Of a DNA stretch of 64,000 bases, positions 32,934 through 42,041 are shown in pieces. Origin of the DNA: JALZKA01 sp963753385 (GTDB lineage: Bacteria > Actinomycetota > Thermoleophilia > Solirubrobacterales > 70-9); NCBI GenBank assembly GCA_963753385.1, contig CAVWCC010000004.1, forward strand, positions 62,001-126,000, read 5' to 3'. Positions within the stretch are counted from its first letter, which is position 1, and every line of letters begins with the position of its first letter. The notes under the pieces are model-generated. The model was given only the letters and a program-made list of their open reading frames with translations, had not been told where the DNA came from and made no database searches. The translations under genes and the position numbers were made by a program.

Positions 32934-34295
32934 GTGCCGAAACCACCTCCGATGGCGGATATCCCGAGGTACCGCGGACCCTTCAGGGAGAAGCAGGCTG
33001 CGCGTCTGCTGTGGCGCGCGGGCTTCGGGCCAAGGCCGGGTGAGGCGAGGCGCCTGGCGCGCAAGGGGCTGAACGGGGCGGTCGCCTCGCTGCTGGATCC
33101 GCCGAAGGCGAAGCTGGCCGGTCCCGCGCCCGTGGATGGCGACGGCCTGCCGATCGCCCCGCATGACCTCTGGGGCCACGACGCCCTTTGGTGGCTCGAC
33201 AGGATGGTGCGCTCGAACCAGCCCCTGGTCGAGCGCATGGCGCTCAACTGGCACGACTGGTTCGCGACCGGGGACGTTGGCTCGCAGCGCCATTCGATCG
33301 AGCAGGCGCAGCTCCTTCGCAAGCGGGCGCTGGGCTCGTTCAAGAACCTGCTCCTGGACGTCACGCGCGACAAAGCGATGCTGGTCTGGCTCTCGGGCAT
33401 CGACAACAACCGCTGGTCGCCCAACGAGAACTACGCGCGCGAGCTGATGGAGCTGTTCACGCTCGGCGCGTCGGACGAGTCCGGCTACCCGTACTCCGAG
33501 GATGACGTCCGCGAGCAGGCGCGGGCGTTGACCGGCTGGCGGGCGGACTGGGTGGACGACGTCGGGCTCACGAACTTCCGCTACGACCCGGAATACCACG
33601 ACGGCGGCACGAAGACGGTGTTCGGCAAGCAGGGCCGGTTCGACTGGCGCGACTCGTGCGCCCTGTGCCTCGAGCACCCTGCGCACGCCGGCTACTTCGT
33701 CGACAAGCTCTGGGGCTACTTCGTCGGCGCACCCGCCTCCGGTGCCACGCGCTCGAAGCTGATCCGCCTCTACAAGCGCAAGGGCTACGCCGTGAGGCCG
33801 CTGCTGGAGGCGATCCTGAAGCACCCGCTGTTCTACGAGGGCCCGGCGATGGTGAAGCCGCCGATCGTCTTCATCGCGGGCATGCTCCGGGCGCGCCGTC
33901 GCGGCGTGGATACCGACAGCTGGACCTGGGTCTCCGACCTGGCGGGCCAGCGGCCGTTCAGCCCGCCGAACGTGGCGGGCTGGGACGAGGAGCGTTGGCT
34001 CGACACGTCGAGCTACCGCGGGCGCTGGATCGCCGCCACGTACGTGACGGGCGAGGACGAGGTCTCGGACGAGGGCTACGACGCCGGCGAAACGCCTCAG
34101 GAGGCCGTCGACAGGGCGATGAGGTACTGGGGCGACCCCGCGATCGCATCGGCCACCCGCTCGGAACTGCTCGGTTTCGGGCGCGACGTCGAGGGCGCGA
34201 TCGTCGCCGATTGGCAGCGGACGACGTTCCGCGCGCTGCGCCAGAACGCCCTGCGCCTGTTGCTGGCCACGTCACCCGACATGCAGACCTGTTAG
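32934..34295 (+). CDS. DUF1800 family protein
   Basis: DUF1800 protein of 453 residues, a family of unknown reaction that usually travels with DUF1501. Landmarks are AARLLWRAGFGPRPGEARRL, FATGDVGSQRHSIEQAQLLR, the highly conserved NENYARELMELFTLG, the DVREQARALTGWR helix, and FSPPNVAGWDEERWLDTSSY. No signal peptide is seen, although partners are exported. It is read from GTG 32934; ATG 32952 is an alternative. A hairpin separates it from the DUF1501 gene. Role in the cell unknown. Confidence 0.87.
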   Translation: MPKPPPMADIPRYRGPFREKQAARLLWRAGFGPRPGEARRLARKGLNGAVASLLDPPKAKLAGPAPVDGDGLPIAPHDLWGHDALWWLDRMVRSNQPLVERMALNWHDWFATGDVGSQRHSIEQAQLLRKRALGSFKNLLLDVTRDKAMLVWLSGIDNNRWSPNENYARELMELFTLGASDESGYPYSEDDVREQARALTGWRADWVDDVGLTNFRYDPEYHDGGTKTVFGKQGRFDWRDSCALCLEHPAHAGYFVDKLWGYFVGAPASGATRSKLIRLYKRKGYAVRPLLEAILKHPLFYEGPAMVKPPIVFIAGMLRARRRGVDTDSWTWVSDLAGQRPFSPPNVAGWDEERWLDTSSYRGRWIAATYVTGEDEVSDEGYDAGETPQEAVDRAMRYWGDPAIASATRSELLGFGRDVEGAIVADWQRTTFRALRQNALRLLLATSPDMQTC

Positions 34296-34366
34296 ATGAG
34301 TGATCCCACGAATTCACGCACGCGGATGACGCACGGACACGCTTCGCCGGATCGCGCCCGTGCTCC

Positions 34367-34388
34367 TCGCCTGTACCAACCGGTACAG
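34367..34388 (+). repeat. Perfect hairpin between DUF1800 and DUF1501
   Basis: GCCTGTACC-AACC-GGTACAGGC: 9 bp and a 4-nt loop, about 85 bp before the DUF1501 start. There is no T-run, so it may be an RNA-processing/stability element or a protein operator. Confidence 0.55.
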
Positions 34389-34473
34389 GCTTCGTCGCCC
34401 GTCCACGACCGGCTCGGTGCCGTGCGCCCCCGCGCACGCGAGTCCGTGGAATCAATCATCTGAGGAGGAGAGG

Positions 34474-35835
34474 ATGGCCTGCCACTGCAACGAGTTCTCC
34501 CGGGCGCACCTGCTGCGCTCGGCGGCCGCGGAGGCCGGGCGCGGGCTGCCACCGATCGAGCGCGGGATGCCGCTACCTGCCGGCACTGGGCTGAACCGGC
34601 GCTCGTTCATGCTCCGGGCCGGCCTTGGAATGCTCTCGGTGTACGGGGCCTCGAAGCTCGGCCTGCGTTCGCTCCAGGAGGGGATCGCCAAGGCGCAGGG
34701 CGCCCAGCAGCCGGTGCTGGTCACCGTGTTCATGGACGGCGGGATGGACTCGCTCTCGGTTCTCGCGCCGACCGAGGACCCGATCTACCAGAGCATGCGC
34801 CCCACTCTGAAACTGGGCCCCGGCGCCGGCACCCCGTTCACCGAGGATCCGGCGCTTCGCTGGCACCCTCGGGCTCTGGCGCTCGACAACCTCCACCAGG
34901 ACGGCAAGGTCACGGTCCTGCCCGCGGTCGGCTACGACGGCCCGGATCAATCGCACTTCACCTCCCGCCACTACTGGGAGGTCGGCGAGCTCGACCCGAC
35001 CGAGCGCACCGGTTGGATGGGCCGCCTGCTCGACCAGATCGGGACCGACGACAACCCACTCCAGGGGCTGTCCCTGGACGGCTGGCTCTCGCCCTCGCTG
35101 GCGACCGCGAGCCGCCCGGTCGCCGCGATCGACGGGTCGAGCTACGACCTGTGGGCCCCCGGCGTCTGGGGCGACGTCGAGAGCCTGATGTACGAGGCCG
35201 CGCAGTCGGTCGGCCGCGCCTCGACCGGCAGCGGGGACGCGGGCCGGCAGGCCGCCGGCCGCATCGCCGACCAGTCGATCACCCTGCGGAGCCAGCTCCA
35301 GCCGTTCGGCGGCGAGGTCACTCCGCCGGTCCCGTACCCCGAGTCCGAGCACTGGTTCCCGCGGAACCTGGCCGCGCTCGCCGCGATGCTCGACGCGGGC
35401 CTTCCGATCCGGTGCGTCTCGACCAACGCGCCCGGCGGGTACGACACCCACGACAACCAGCTCGACTCGTTCGGCGACGACATCGGCCTGACCTTCGACA
35501 CGCTCGCGGCGTTCCAGGCGGACCTCGAGGCGCGGGGCCTCGCCGATCGCGTCCTGACCCTCGTCTACTCCGAGTTCGGCCGGCGCCCGGAGCAAAACGG
35601 ATCCGGCACCGACCACGGTGCATCCGGTGCGGCGTTCGTGATCGGCACCCAGGCGCGTGGAGAGATGGTCGGAGAGTTCCGCGGCCTCGACGACCTCGAC
35701 GAGGACGACAACCTGCGCCACTCGTCCGACTTCCGCGGCCTCTACTGCTCGCTCCTCGAGCAGTGGTTCGACGTCGACGCGGGCGGCCTGATCCCCGGTG
35801 CGTCGGGCTTCGCGCGGCCCGCGATCGTGGCGTGA
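34474..35835 (+). CDS. DUF1501 family exported protein (Tat substrate)
   Basis: DUF1501 family protein of 453 residues, related in fold to sulfatases/alkaline phosphatases; no reaction assigned. A twin-arginine motif NRRSFMLRAGLGM lies at residues 41-53 after an unusual Cys-containing N-terminus (MACHCNEFSR), suggesting Tat export. Family parts are VFMDGGMDSLSVLAP, HFTSRHYWEVGE, NAPGGYDTHDNQ, YSEFGRRPEQNGSGTDHGAS and LYCSLLEQWF. ATG 34474 is preceded by GAGGAGGAGAGG. The cupredoxin gene overlaps its stop (GTGA). Confidence 0.87.
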   Translation: MACHCNEFSRAHLLRSAAAEAGRGLPPIERGMPLPAGTGLNRRSFMLRAGLGMLSVYGASKLGLRSLQEGIAKAQGAQQPVLVTVFMDGGMDSLSVLAPTEDPIYQSMRPTLKLGPGAGTPFTEDPALRWHPRALALDNLHQDGKVTVLPAVGYDGPDQSHFTSRHYWEVGELDPTERTGWMGRLLDQIGTDDNPLQGLSLDGWLSPSLATASRPVAAIDGSSYDLWAPGVWGDVESLMYEAAQSVGRASTGSGDAGRQAAGRIADQSITLRSQLQPFGGEVTPPVPYPESEHWFPRNLAALAAMLDAGLPIRCVSTNAPGGYDTHDNQLDSFGDDIGLTFDTLAAFQADLEARGLADRVLTLVYSEFGRRPEQNGSGTDHGASGAAFVIGTQARGEMVGEFRGLDDLDEDDNLRHSSDFRGLYCSLLEQWFDVDAGGLIPGASGFARPAIVA

Positions 35836-36233
35836 GGCGCGCGGGGCGCTACTCGCTGGCTGCGCTGGGGCTCGTGGTTGCGGTCGGGCTGGGCGGCAGC
35901 GCCGCTCCGGCCGCCGAGCGGGGTGAGCACCCCGTCACGCGAATCGGCGTACGGGGCGACGAGTTCAACCTGATCCTGAGCCGCACGAAGGTGAATCCCG
36001 GCCACGCGATCGTCCAGTTCCAGAACTCCGGCGAGGACCCGCACGACCTGAAGCTCCGGCGGAACGGAACCACCATCGAGTACGGCACCGGCGAGTTGGG
36101 GCCCGGCGAGTTCGCGAGCCTGCCGGAAATCTGGCTGAGGCGCGGCACGACGTACCGGCTCTGGTGCTCGCTGGAGAACCACGTCTCGTACGGCATGGAG
36201 GCGAAGCTGCGGGTGCGGAAGAAAAGGCGCTAG
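35832..36233 (+). CDS. Secreted cupredoxin-like copper protein
   Basis: Exported type 1 copper protein of the cupredoxin fold, 133 residues. A signal peptide (YSLAALGLVVAVGLGGSAAP) is followed by strands and the copper ligands: His in EDPHDLKL, Cys in LWCSLENH, His in ENH and Met in YGMEAKL, the spacing C-x4-H-x4-M of plastocyanin/azurin-type sites. It should carry electrons or bind copper outside the membrane. GTG 35832 overlaps the DUF1501 stop, so the two are translationally coupled and probably work together. Confidence 0.85.
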   Translation: MRRAGRYSLAALGLVVAVGLGGSAAPAAERGEHPVTRIGVRGDEFNLILSRTKVNPGHAIVQFQNSGEDPHDLKLRRNGTTIEYGTGELGPGEFASLPEIWLRRGTTYRLWCSLENHVSYGMEAKLRVRKKRR

Positions 36234-36278
36234 CTCTCACCGGCCGCCCGTTCGATCTCGGCCGAGCGCTCCCGATCG

Positions 36279-36791
36279 TCAGCGGTCGCGGGCGCCGCGA
36301 ATCCAGGAGACGACCGCCGTTCGCGCGTTCACAGCCCCGAGCATCGCGCGCTCGCCCGTCGAGCCCGCCGGTGGCATCGCGCCGAGCTGGCGTGCGAGCT
36401 CGGTGGCGTTGGTGTAGGCGCGGTTCTCGTGGATCTTGCCGTCGCGGATCGTTAGGAGGTCGAGGCCCTCCATCGCGATCGAGGCCCCGGTCGGCGCCAG
36501 GCCCTCGAACCGGCCCGGCCCGGTGAAGATGCCGGTGGCGGTCCACCGGACCGCCGCCTTCTCGCCATAGGCGACCATGTCGGCGACCGACATCGTGAAG
36601 TCGGGGATCGCGGCGAACAGGTTCCCGAACCAGTTCTTCAGGTCCTGCGGGACGCGCAGGTCGGCCAAGCCGTAGAGGTGGTCGACCGAGCCGGGCTCCC
36701 AGCAGTCGGCCATGGCGTCGAGATCCCGCTTCGCGATCGCGTCGAAGTAGGCGGTCGCGACCTGCTTTGCGCTTGCCTTCTTCGCGGGCAT
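36279..36791 (-). CDS. SnoaL-like/ester cyclase family protein
   Basis: NTF2-fold protein of 170 residues with the pattern ATAYFDAIAKRDLDAMADCW, a DLKNWFGNLFAAIPDFTMSV centre and ENRAYTNATELARQLG near the end, as in SnoaL-like/ester-cyclase polyketide-cyclase relatives. It has a Lys/Ala-rich start (PAKKASAKQ). The reaction is unknown. ATG 36791 is the only sensible start. It is divergent from the PDDGW protein; only 47 bp separate the two starts. Confidence 0.8.
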   Translation of the reverse strand: MPAKKASAKQVATAYFDAIAKRDLDAMADCWEPGSVDHLYGLADLRVPQDLKNWFGNLFAAIPDFTMSVADMVAYGEKAAVRWTATGIFTGPGRFEGLAPTGASIAMEGLDLLTIRDGKIHENRAYTNATELARQLGAMPPAGSTGERAMLGAVNARTAVVSWIRGARDR

Positions 36792-36826
36792 CGGGCGCGG
36801 AGACTACAGCGGCGCGCATTCGGGGT

Positions 36827-36832
36827 TATGCT
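36827..36832 (+). promoter_or_regulatory. Leaderless -10 box (TATGCT)
   Basis: TATGCT, six bases, then GTG 36839: the same arrangement as for its paralogue at 14951. Confidence 0.55.
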
Positions 36833-36838
36833 GGGTTC

Positions 36839-37684
36839 GTGGGGTTCGTTCGGCTACGCGTTGCTGTTGCCGGCGCAGGTGTCGCACTCGCGGCGATGTT
36901 GGTGCTCGCCGCTCCGACGTTCGCCCTCGACTACTCCGTCTCGGATGTGAAGCTGCTGCCCGACGGTGGAGCTGGCTCGGCGAGGGTCAAGTGCCCGAAC
37001 GGCACCCACGTGCTGAGTGGGGGGCAGAACATCTTGGCCGGTGCGACCGATGCGAAGCTCCTTTCGTCGGCGCCCGTGGACCTCCGCGATCGAGACCGCA
37101 AACCGGACGATGGCTGGAAGGTGACCGCGATCAGCTTCGAGCCGGGGAACACGGTGCAGGTCTTCGGGGTCTGTGACCGGCGCCAGCCGCGTTACGTCTT
37201 TGCGAGGAAGTCTGTGGGGATCGAGGGCTTCTTCGACACCGTGCGCCGGCCCTGTCCGCGACGAACCCACGTCACGGGCGGGGGAGTTCGGTTGGCCGGC
37301 GCCGACCAAGGAGCCATCTATCTCGCGCGCTCCGGCCCCTTCGACCTGGGAGACGGCAACGAGGCGCCCGACGACGGCTGGGCCGCGCGGGGCTTCAACG
37401 AGGAGGGCAAGCGCGACATGATCGTCCACGCGATCTGCGGTCGCGAGAACGTGAAATACGCATCCGGAAGCGCAACTGCACCGCCGCAGGGGTCCGCCGA
37501 GGCGAACGCCGTGTGCCCCGGCGGGCGCCCCGTCATCGGCGGTGGGATCGACACGGCCGGGCTCGGCTTCATCGCGATCACGACCTCATACCCACCATTC
37601 GGAGACGCCTGGTGGGTGGAGGCCGATAACTACTTCGGCGGCGGCAGCGCGGCTGTCCTCGCCTTCGCCATCTGCCGTCCGTGA
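36839..37684 (+). CDS. Secreted protein with three Cys/PDDGW repeats
   Basis: Second member of the exported family seen at 14951, 281 residues. A signal peptide (LRVAVAGAGVALAAMLVLAA) is followed by three units. Units one and two show the full pattern: a Cys before HVLSGGQ or HVTGGGV, an S-x-P-x-D or S-G-P-F-D element, PDDGW, and a closing V-x-x-C (QVFGVC, IVHAIC). Unit three keeps PVIGGGI and FAIC but has lost PDDGW. Function unknown. GTG 36839 was chosen because a -10 box ends six bases before it and the signal peptide starts here. Confidence 0.75.
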   Translation: MGFVRLRVAVAGAGVALAAMLVLAAPTFALDYSVSDVKLLPDGGAGSARVKCPNGTHVLSGGQNILAGATDAKLLSSAPVDLRDRDRKPDDGWKVTAISFEPGNTVQVFGVCDRRQPRYVFARKSVGIEGFFDTVRRPCPRRTHVTGGGVRLAGADQGAIYLARSGPFDLGDGNEAPDDGWAARGFNEEGKRDMIVHAICGRENVKYASGSATAPPQGSAEANAVCPGGRPVIGGGIDTAGLGFIAITTSYPPFGDAWWVEADNYFGGGSAAVLAFAICRP

Positions 37685-37691
37685 CCGCCTG

Positions 37692-39689
37692 CTAGTCCAG
37701 CGCCGCGGCCAGATCTTCGGCGCGCGTGACCGGCTGGCGGCAGGCGAAGTGCTCGCACACGTAGGCCGCCGCCCGGCCCTCGACGGCGGTGCGCTCGCGC
37801 ATCAGCTCGGGGCTCGCCGTGCCCTCGGGCCCGCCCGCGAGCACGAGGTGGGGTCGCAGGCGCGCGCGGATCACCGCGGCGAGCTCGCCGAGGCCGTTCT
37901 CGCCGGCCGGAGCGACCAGGGCGACCTCGCGGGTTGGGGAGAGGTGGAAATCGAGTCCCCGTAGGAGGTGGGCGACCGCGTGCGGGTGCTCGGCCGCGAC
38001 CCGGTGATGGAGGCGGAACACCGACACCGCGTGCCGCTCGTACTCGTGCTCCCCGGTCAGTGCCGCGAGCCGAAGCAGCGCATATGCCGCGGCGGAGTTG
38101 CCCGAGGGGATCGGATGGTCGTCGACGTCCTTGCGGCGGGCGATCAGCTTCTCGGCGTCGGCCGCAGTGGTGAAGAAGCCGCCCCGCTCGGTGTCGGCGA
38201 ACCGCTCGATCATTGCGTCGGCCGTCTCGCGCGCGGCGTCGAACCACCGCGGCTCGAAGGTCGCCTCGTACAGGACGAGCAGCGCGTCGGCTAGGTAGGC
38301 GTGGTCCTCGAGGAATCCGGCGATCGGCGCCTCGCCGTCCTTCCAGCTGCGCCTGAGCCGCCCGTCGGGGCCGCGCAGCTCGGTCAGCACGAACTCGGCG
38401 CAGCGGCGCGCCGCGTCCAGGTAGTCGCTGCGCCCCAGCACCGCGCCGGCGTCGGCCAGAGCGGCGATGGCAAGGGCGTTCCACGAGCAGATCCGCTTGT
38501 CGTCGAGGCCCGGCCAGACCCGCTCGGCGCGGGCATCGTAGAGCGCCTTGCGTGCCGCCTCGAGGGCGTCGGGCGGCTCCGCCTCCGGGCCGGCGGGGAC
38601 GTGCAGGATGTTGCGGCCTTCGAAGTTCCCCACCTCGGTCACGCCCCACCAGGCGAGCAGCTCGTCGGCATCGCCACTCAGGCCGGCCCCCTCGAGCAGC
38701 TCGCGAAGCTCGGCGGCGCTCCACACGTAGAACCGCCCCTCCTCGCCCTCCGAGTCGGCGTCGAGCGCCGAGAAGAACCCGCCTTCGGGGCCGCGCATCT
38801 CGGTCAGCATCCAGTCGAGCGTCCGCTCGCAGACCTCTCGCCAGCGGGCCGGCCCGAGAGCCTGATGTCCGTGCAGGTAGGCGCGAGCGAGGAGCGCGTT
38901 GTCGTAGAGCATCTTCTCGAAGTGTGGGACGAGCCAGACCGCGTCGACCGAGTAGCGCGCGAAGCCGCCGCCGACCTGGTCGAAAATCCCGCCGCAGGCC
39001 ATCGCGTCGAGCGTGCGCATCGTGATCTCGCCCTCGCCGCGCGCGAGCAGGAACTCGAGCGACGCCGCGGGCGGGAACTTGGGGGCCTGCCCGAAGCCGC
39101 CGTTGGTTTCGTCCGCGAGCATTCGCAGGCGGCGCTCCGCGCTGGCCAGGAGCTCGGCCTGAAGGGGCTCCGTCGAGGGCTCGATCCGGGCAATCGCGCC
39201 GAGCTGATCGCGGATCCTCGCCGTCGAGGCCTGGAGGCGCTCCCGCTGCGATCCCCAGGACTCGACCACCGCCTCCATGACCATCCTGAAGCTGGGCATG
39301 CCCTGGCGCGGCTCCGGCGGGAAGTAGGTCCCCCCGTAGAACGGGACCGCGTCCGTGTCGAGGAACGCGGTCAGCGGCCAACCCCCGTGGCCGGTCATCG
39401 ACTGGACGGCTTCCATGTAGATCGCGTCGACGTCGGGCCGCTCCTCGCGGTCGACCTTGATGCACACGAAATGCTCGTTCATGTACGCGGCAGTCGCCTC
39501 GTCCTCGAAGGACTCCCGCTCCATCACGTGGCACCAGTGGCACGACGAATAGCCGATCGAGAGCACGATCGGGCGGTCCTCGACCCGTGCCCGCTCGAGC
39601 GCCTCCTCTCCCCAGGGGTGCCAGTCCACGGGGTTGTCCGCGTGCTGCAGCAGGTAAGGACTGGTCTCGCGGGCGAGGCGGTTAGCCAT
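37692..39689 (-). CDS. DUF255 thioredoxin-fold protein (YyaL/SPATA20-like)
   Basis: Large cytosolic protein of 665 residues: an N-terminal thioredoxin-like DUF255 domain followed by an alpha/alpha barrel like N-acylglucosamine epimerases. The first domain has ETSPYLLQHADNPVDWHPWG, GYSSCHWCHVMERESF with the CxxC pair (CHWC), and GGWPLTAFLDTD. The barrel part includes GGGFARYSVDAVWLVPHFEK and RICSWNALAIAALADAGAVL. Function unproven; it occurs in most aerobic bacteria and in mammals. ATG 39689 is six bases after TAGTCT. Confidence 0.93.
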   Translation of the reverse strand: MANRLARETSPYLLQHADNPVDWHPWGEEALERARVEDRPIVLSIGYSSCHWCHVMERESFEDEATAAYMNEHFVCIKVDREERPDVDAIYMEAVQSMTGHGGWPLTAFLDTDAVPFYGGTYFPPEPRQGMPSFRMVMEAVVESWGSQRERLQASTARIRDQLGAIARIEPSTEPLQAELLASAERRLRMLADETNGGFGQAPKFPPAASLEFLLARGEGEITMRTLDAMACGGIFDQVGGGFARYSVDAVWLVPHFEKMLYDNALLARAYLHGHQALGPARWREVCERTLDWMLTEMRGPEGGFFSALDADSEGEEGRFYVWSAAELRELLEGAGLSGDADELLAWWGVTEVGNFEGRNILHVPAGPEAEPPDALEAARKALYDARAERVWPGLDDKRICSWNALAIAALADAGAVLGRSDYLDAARRCAEFVLTELRGPDGRLRRSWKDGEAPIAGFLEDHAYLADALLVLYEATFEPRWFDAARETADAMIERFADTERGGFFTTAADAEKLIARRKDVDDHPIPSGNSAAAYALLRLAALTGEHEYERHAVSVFRLHHRVAAEHPHAVAHLLRGLDFHLSPTREVALVAPAGENGLGELAAVIRARLRPHLVLAGGPEGTASPELMRERTAVEGRAAAYVCEHFACRQPVTRAEDLAAALD

Positions 39690-39695
39690 CCATCG

Positions 39696-39701
39696 AGACT
39701 A
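39696..39701 (-). promoter_or_regulatory. Leaderless -10 box (TAGTCT)
   Basis: TAGTCT on the minus strand, six bases before the DUF255 gene ATG. Confidence 0.55.
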
Positions 39702-39860
39702 GATGAACCGTTCGAGGGCCCGGTCAGGGCGTCGGCGGGCATCCCTGAAAACCGTTCCGGGTTTTGGCTCCCCGCTTTCAGGTAGTTGCCTCACACAGAG
39801 CAGGTAGTGGAGACCAACTCGGTTACACGAAGTCCGTTCCCAAGGGTACCTTCGCTCTGG

Positions 39861-42038
39861 ATGTCGTCACGGGGTGGATTTGGTGGTGGCAGTGGCGGCC
39901 GGTCGCACGGTGCGCTCGTCGGCCTGCCCGGAGGCGGCCCCGAGGGCGACCGCGAGGATCTCGCGGCGACCGAGGACCTGCGCGCCGCGGCGGCCCTGCT
40001 GGGCGAGGCCCAGCGGGTCGCCGGCTACGGAAGCTGGGAATGGCGGCTGCGCGACGGCGAGGTCAAGTGGTCCGACCAGCTCTACCGGATCTTCGGCCTC
40101 GACCCGCGGAGCGTTCAGCCCACGCTGGATGGGTACCTGGCCCACGTCCATCCGGAGGACCGGAAGTTCGTCCGCAGGATGGTCGAGGAGAGCGTCGAGG
40201 AACGCAGTACGTTCCGGTTCGAGCACCGGATCATCCGCGGTGACGGCCAGGAGCGCATCCTCCGGTGCCAGGGCGAGCCGATCGCCGATCCGCAGAGCGG
40301 TGAGGTCGTCCGCGTCGTCGGCGTGATCCAGGACCTCAGCGAGCAGATCCGGACCGAGCGCGACCGCGACGAGGCGGACGCCCGCTTTCGCAGCGCGTTC
40401 GAGAACGCGCCGATCGGTATCGCGCTCGTCGACTTCGGCGCCGGCCCCGACGGGCGGCTGACCGAGGTCAACCGCGCGCTCGTCGAGCTGACGGGCCGCG
40501 ACGAGCAGGCGCTGGTCGGATCAACGCTGCCCGCGCTCGCAGTCAGCGAAGACGCGGCGCTCGACCTCGCCCTTCGCGAACGGCTCGTGGCGGGCGAGAT
40601 CGATCGGTTCTCGACCGAGAAGCGGGCGCTCTTCGACGACCGGTTGGTGTGGTTCCAGATCAACGTCTCGGCGCTGCCGGCGGCGGGAGTCGGCGCCACG
40701 CGGGGGATCGTCCAGGTCCAGGACGTCACCGAGCGCAAGCGCTTCGAGGACCAGCTCCGGTACATGGCCGACCACGACTCGCTGACCGGGCTGATGAACC
40801 GGCGCCGGTTCCGCGAGGAGCTCGAGACGCGGCTCGCGCTCCAGCATCGGTACGGCGGTGACGGCGCCATCCTGCTGGTGGACGTCGACCGCCTGAAGGC
40901 GATCAACGACAGCCGCGGGCACGGAGCCGGCGATCTGGTCCTGCGCCGGGTCGCCGACGTGATGACGAGCCGTATGCGCTCGACCGACATCGTCGCGCGG
41001 CTCGCCGGGGATGAGTTCGCCGTGCTGCTGCCCAACGCAAGCGCGGCCCAGTCGGCGCGGCTCGCCGACGAGCTCATCGCGCGCTTCACCGACGAGGAGA
41101 TCGAGGGCCACCGGGTGTCGGTCAGCATCGGGGTCGCACCATTCGGCTCCGACGGCGGCGAGCAGCTGACCGCCGAGCAGGTCTCGGCGGCCGCCGACGC
41201 CGCGATGTACCGCGCGAAGCAGCGAGGCGGCGCAGTCGCGGAGGTCGCGTCCCAGTCGAGCGATGAGCCCGGGGTGCCCGGCCACGGCGGGAGTCGTCCC
41301 GCGGCCCCGAGCATGACGCTCGCCGAGCGCGTGAGGGCGGCGCTCGATGCGGAGGAGCTGGTGCTCTACGCACAGCCGGCGGTGGATCTGCGAAGCGGCG
41401 AGACCCAGCATCGCGAGGTCCTCGTCCGGATGCGTGATGCCTCGGGAACGGTGCGCCACGCGGCGGACTTCCTCGCGGCCGCCGCCCAGGAGCCGGGCCT
41501 CTGCGCCGCGATCGATCGCTGGGTCCTCGGGCGGGCGATCGCCGCCCTGGGCAACGGGGCCGCCGGCACCCGGCTGCACCTCAACCTCTCGGGCGAGACG
41601 CTGAAGGACGAGCTGGCATTGAGCCGGTTCCTCGACGACCTGAACGAAGCGCCGGAGCAACGCGCGTGGCTCGGGCTCGAGATCGGGGAGGCGGCGATCC
41701 GGGGGAGCGCCGTGCCCGTGTCAGCCGCGATCCGGCGGCTCGCCGCGACCGGGTGCCCGCTCGTCCTCGACGGCTTCACCGGGGAGCTCGGCTCGTTCGA
41801 GTATCTCCAGCGCCTGCCCCTCGACCAGGTGAAGATCGAGGGAGTCGTCATCCGCGCCCTGGTCGAGGCGAAGCGGGACTCCGGGACGCTGCGGGCGATC
41901 GTGGGTCTCGCGCAGCGAACCGGCAAGACCACGGTCGCGAAGCTAATCGAATCCGAGACGCTGCTCCCGCTGCTCCGCACGCACGGAGTCGACATGGCGC
42001 AGGGGTTCGGGCTGGCCGAGCCGGCGCCGCTCGGCTGA
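39861..42038 (+). CDS. PAS-PAS-GGDEF-EAL protein with degenerate EAL domain
   Basis: Soluble cyclic-di-GMP signalling protein of about 725 residues. Order: Gly-rich start, PAS/PAC 1 (GYGSWEWRLRDGEVKWSDQL), PAS/PAC 2 (FENAPIGIALVDFG), GGDEF (HDSLTGLMNRRRF, then LAGDEFAVLL) and EAL. AGDEF is compatible with diguanylate cyclase activity. The EAL domain is degenerate: EVL replaces EAL, the double-Asp motif reads LDGFTGELGS, and the catalytic Lys/Glu region is VKIEG, so hydrolysis of c-di-GMP is doubtful and it may be a binding domain. ATG 39861 is preferred over a TTG at 39786. Confidence 0.85.
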   Translation: MSSRGGFGGGSGGRSHGALVGLPGGGPEGDREDLAATEDLRAAAALLGEAQRVAGYGSWEWRLRDGEVKWSDQLYRIFGLDPRSVQPTLDGYLAHVHPEDRKFVRRMVEESVEERSTFRFEHRIIRGDGQERILRCQGEPIADPQSGEVVRVVGVIQDLSEQIRTERDRDEADARFRSAFENAPIGIALVDFGAGPDGRLTEVNRALVELTGRDEQALVGSTLPALAVSEDAALDLALRERLVAGEIDRFSTEKRALFDDRLVWFQINVSALPAAGVGATRGIVQVQDVTERKRFEDQLRYMADHDSLTGLMNRRRFREELETRLALQHRYGGDGAILLVDVDRLKAINDSRGHGAGDLVLRRVADVMTSRMRSTDIVARLAGDEFAVLLPNASAAQSARLADELIARFTDEEIEGHRVSVSIGVAPFGSDGGEQLTAEQVSAAADAAMYRAKQRGGAVAEVASQSSDEPGVPGHGGSRPAAPSMTLAERVRAALDAEELVLYAQPAVDLRSGETQHREVLVRMRDASGTVRHAADFLAAAAQEPGLCAAIDRWVLGRAIAALGNGAAGTRLHLNLSGETLKDELALSRFLDDLNEAPEQRAWLGLEIGEAAIRGSAVPVSAAIRRLAATGCPLVLDGFTGELGSFEYLQRLPLDQVKIEGVVIRALVEAKRDSGTLRAIVGLAQRTGKTTVAKLIESETLLPLLRTHGVDMAQGFGLAEPAPLG

Positions 42039-42041
42039 CGT

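Noticed and set aside
38301..39785. Long plus-strand open frame opposite the DUF255 gene
   Set aside because: Antisense to a strongly conserved protein, Val/Gln/Arg-rich shadow composition, no start signals.
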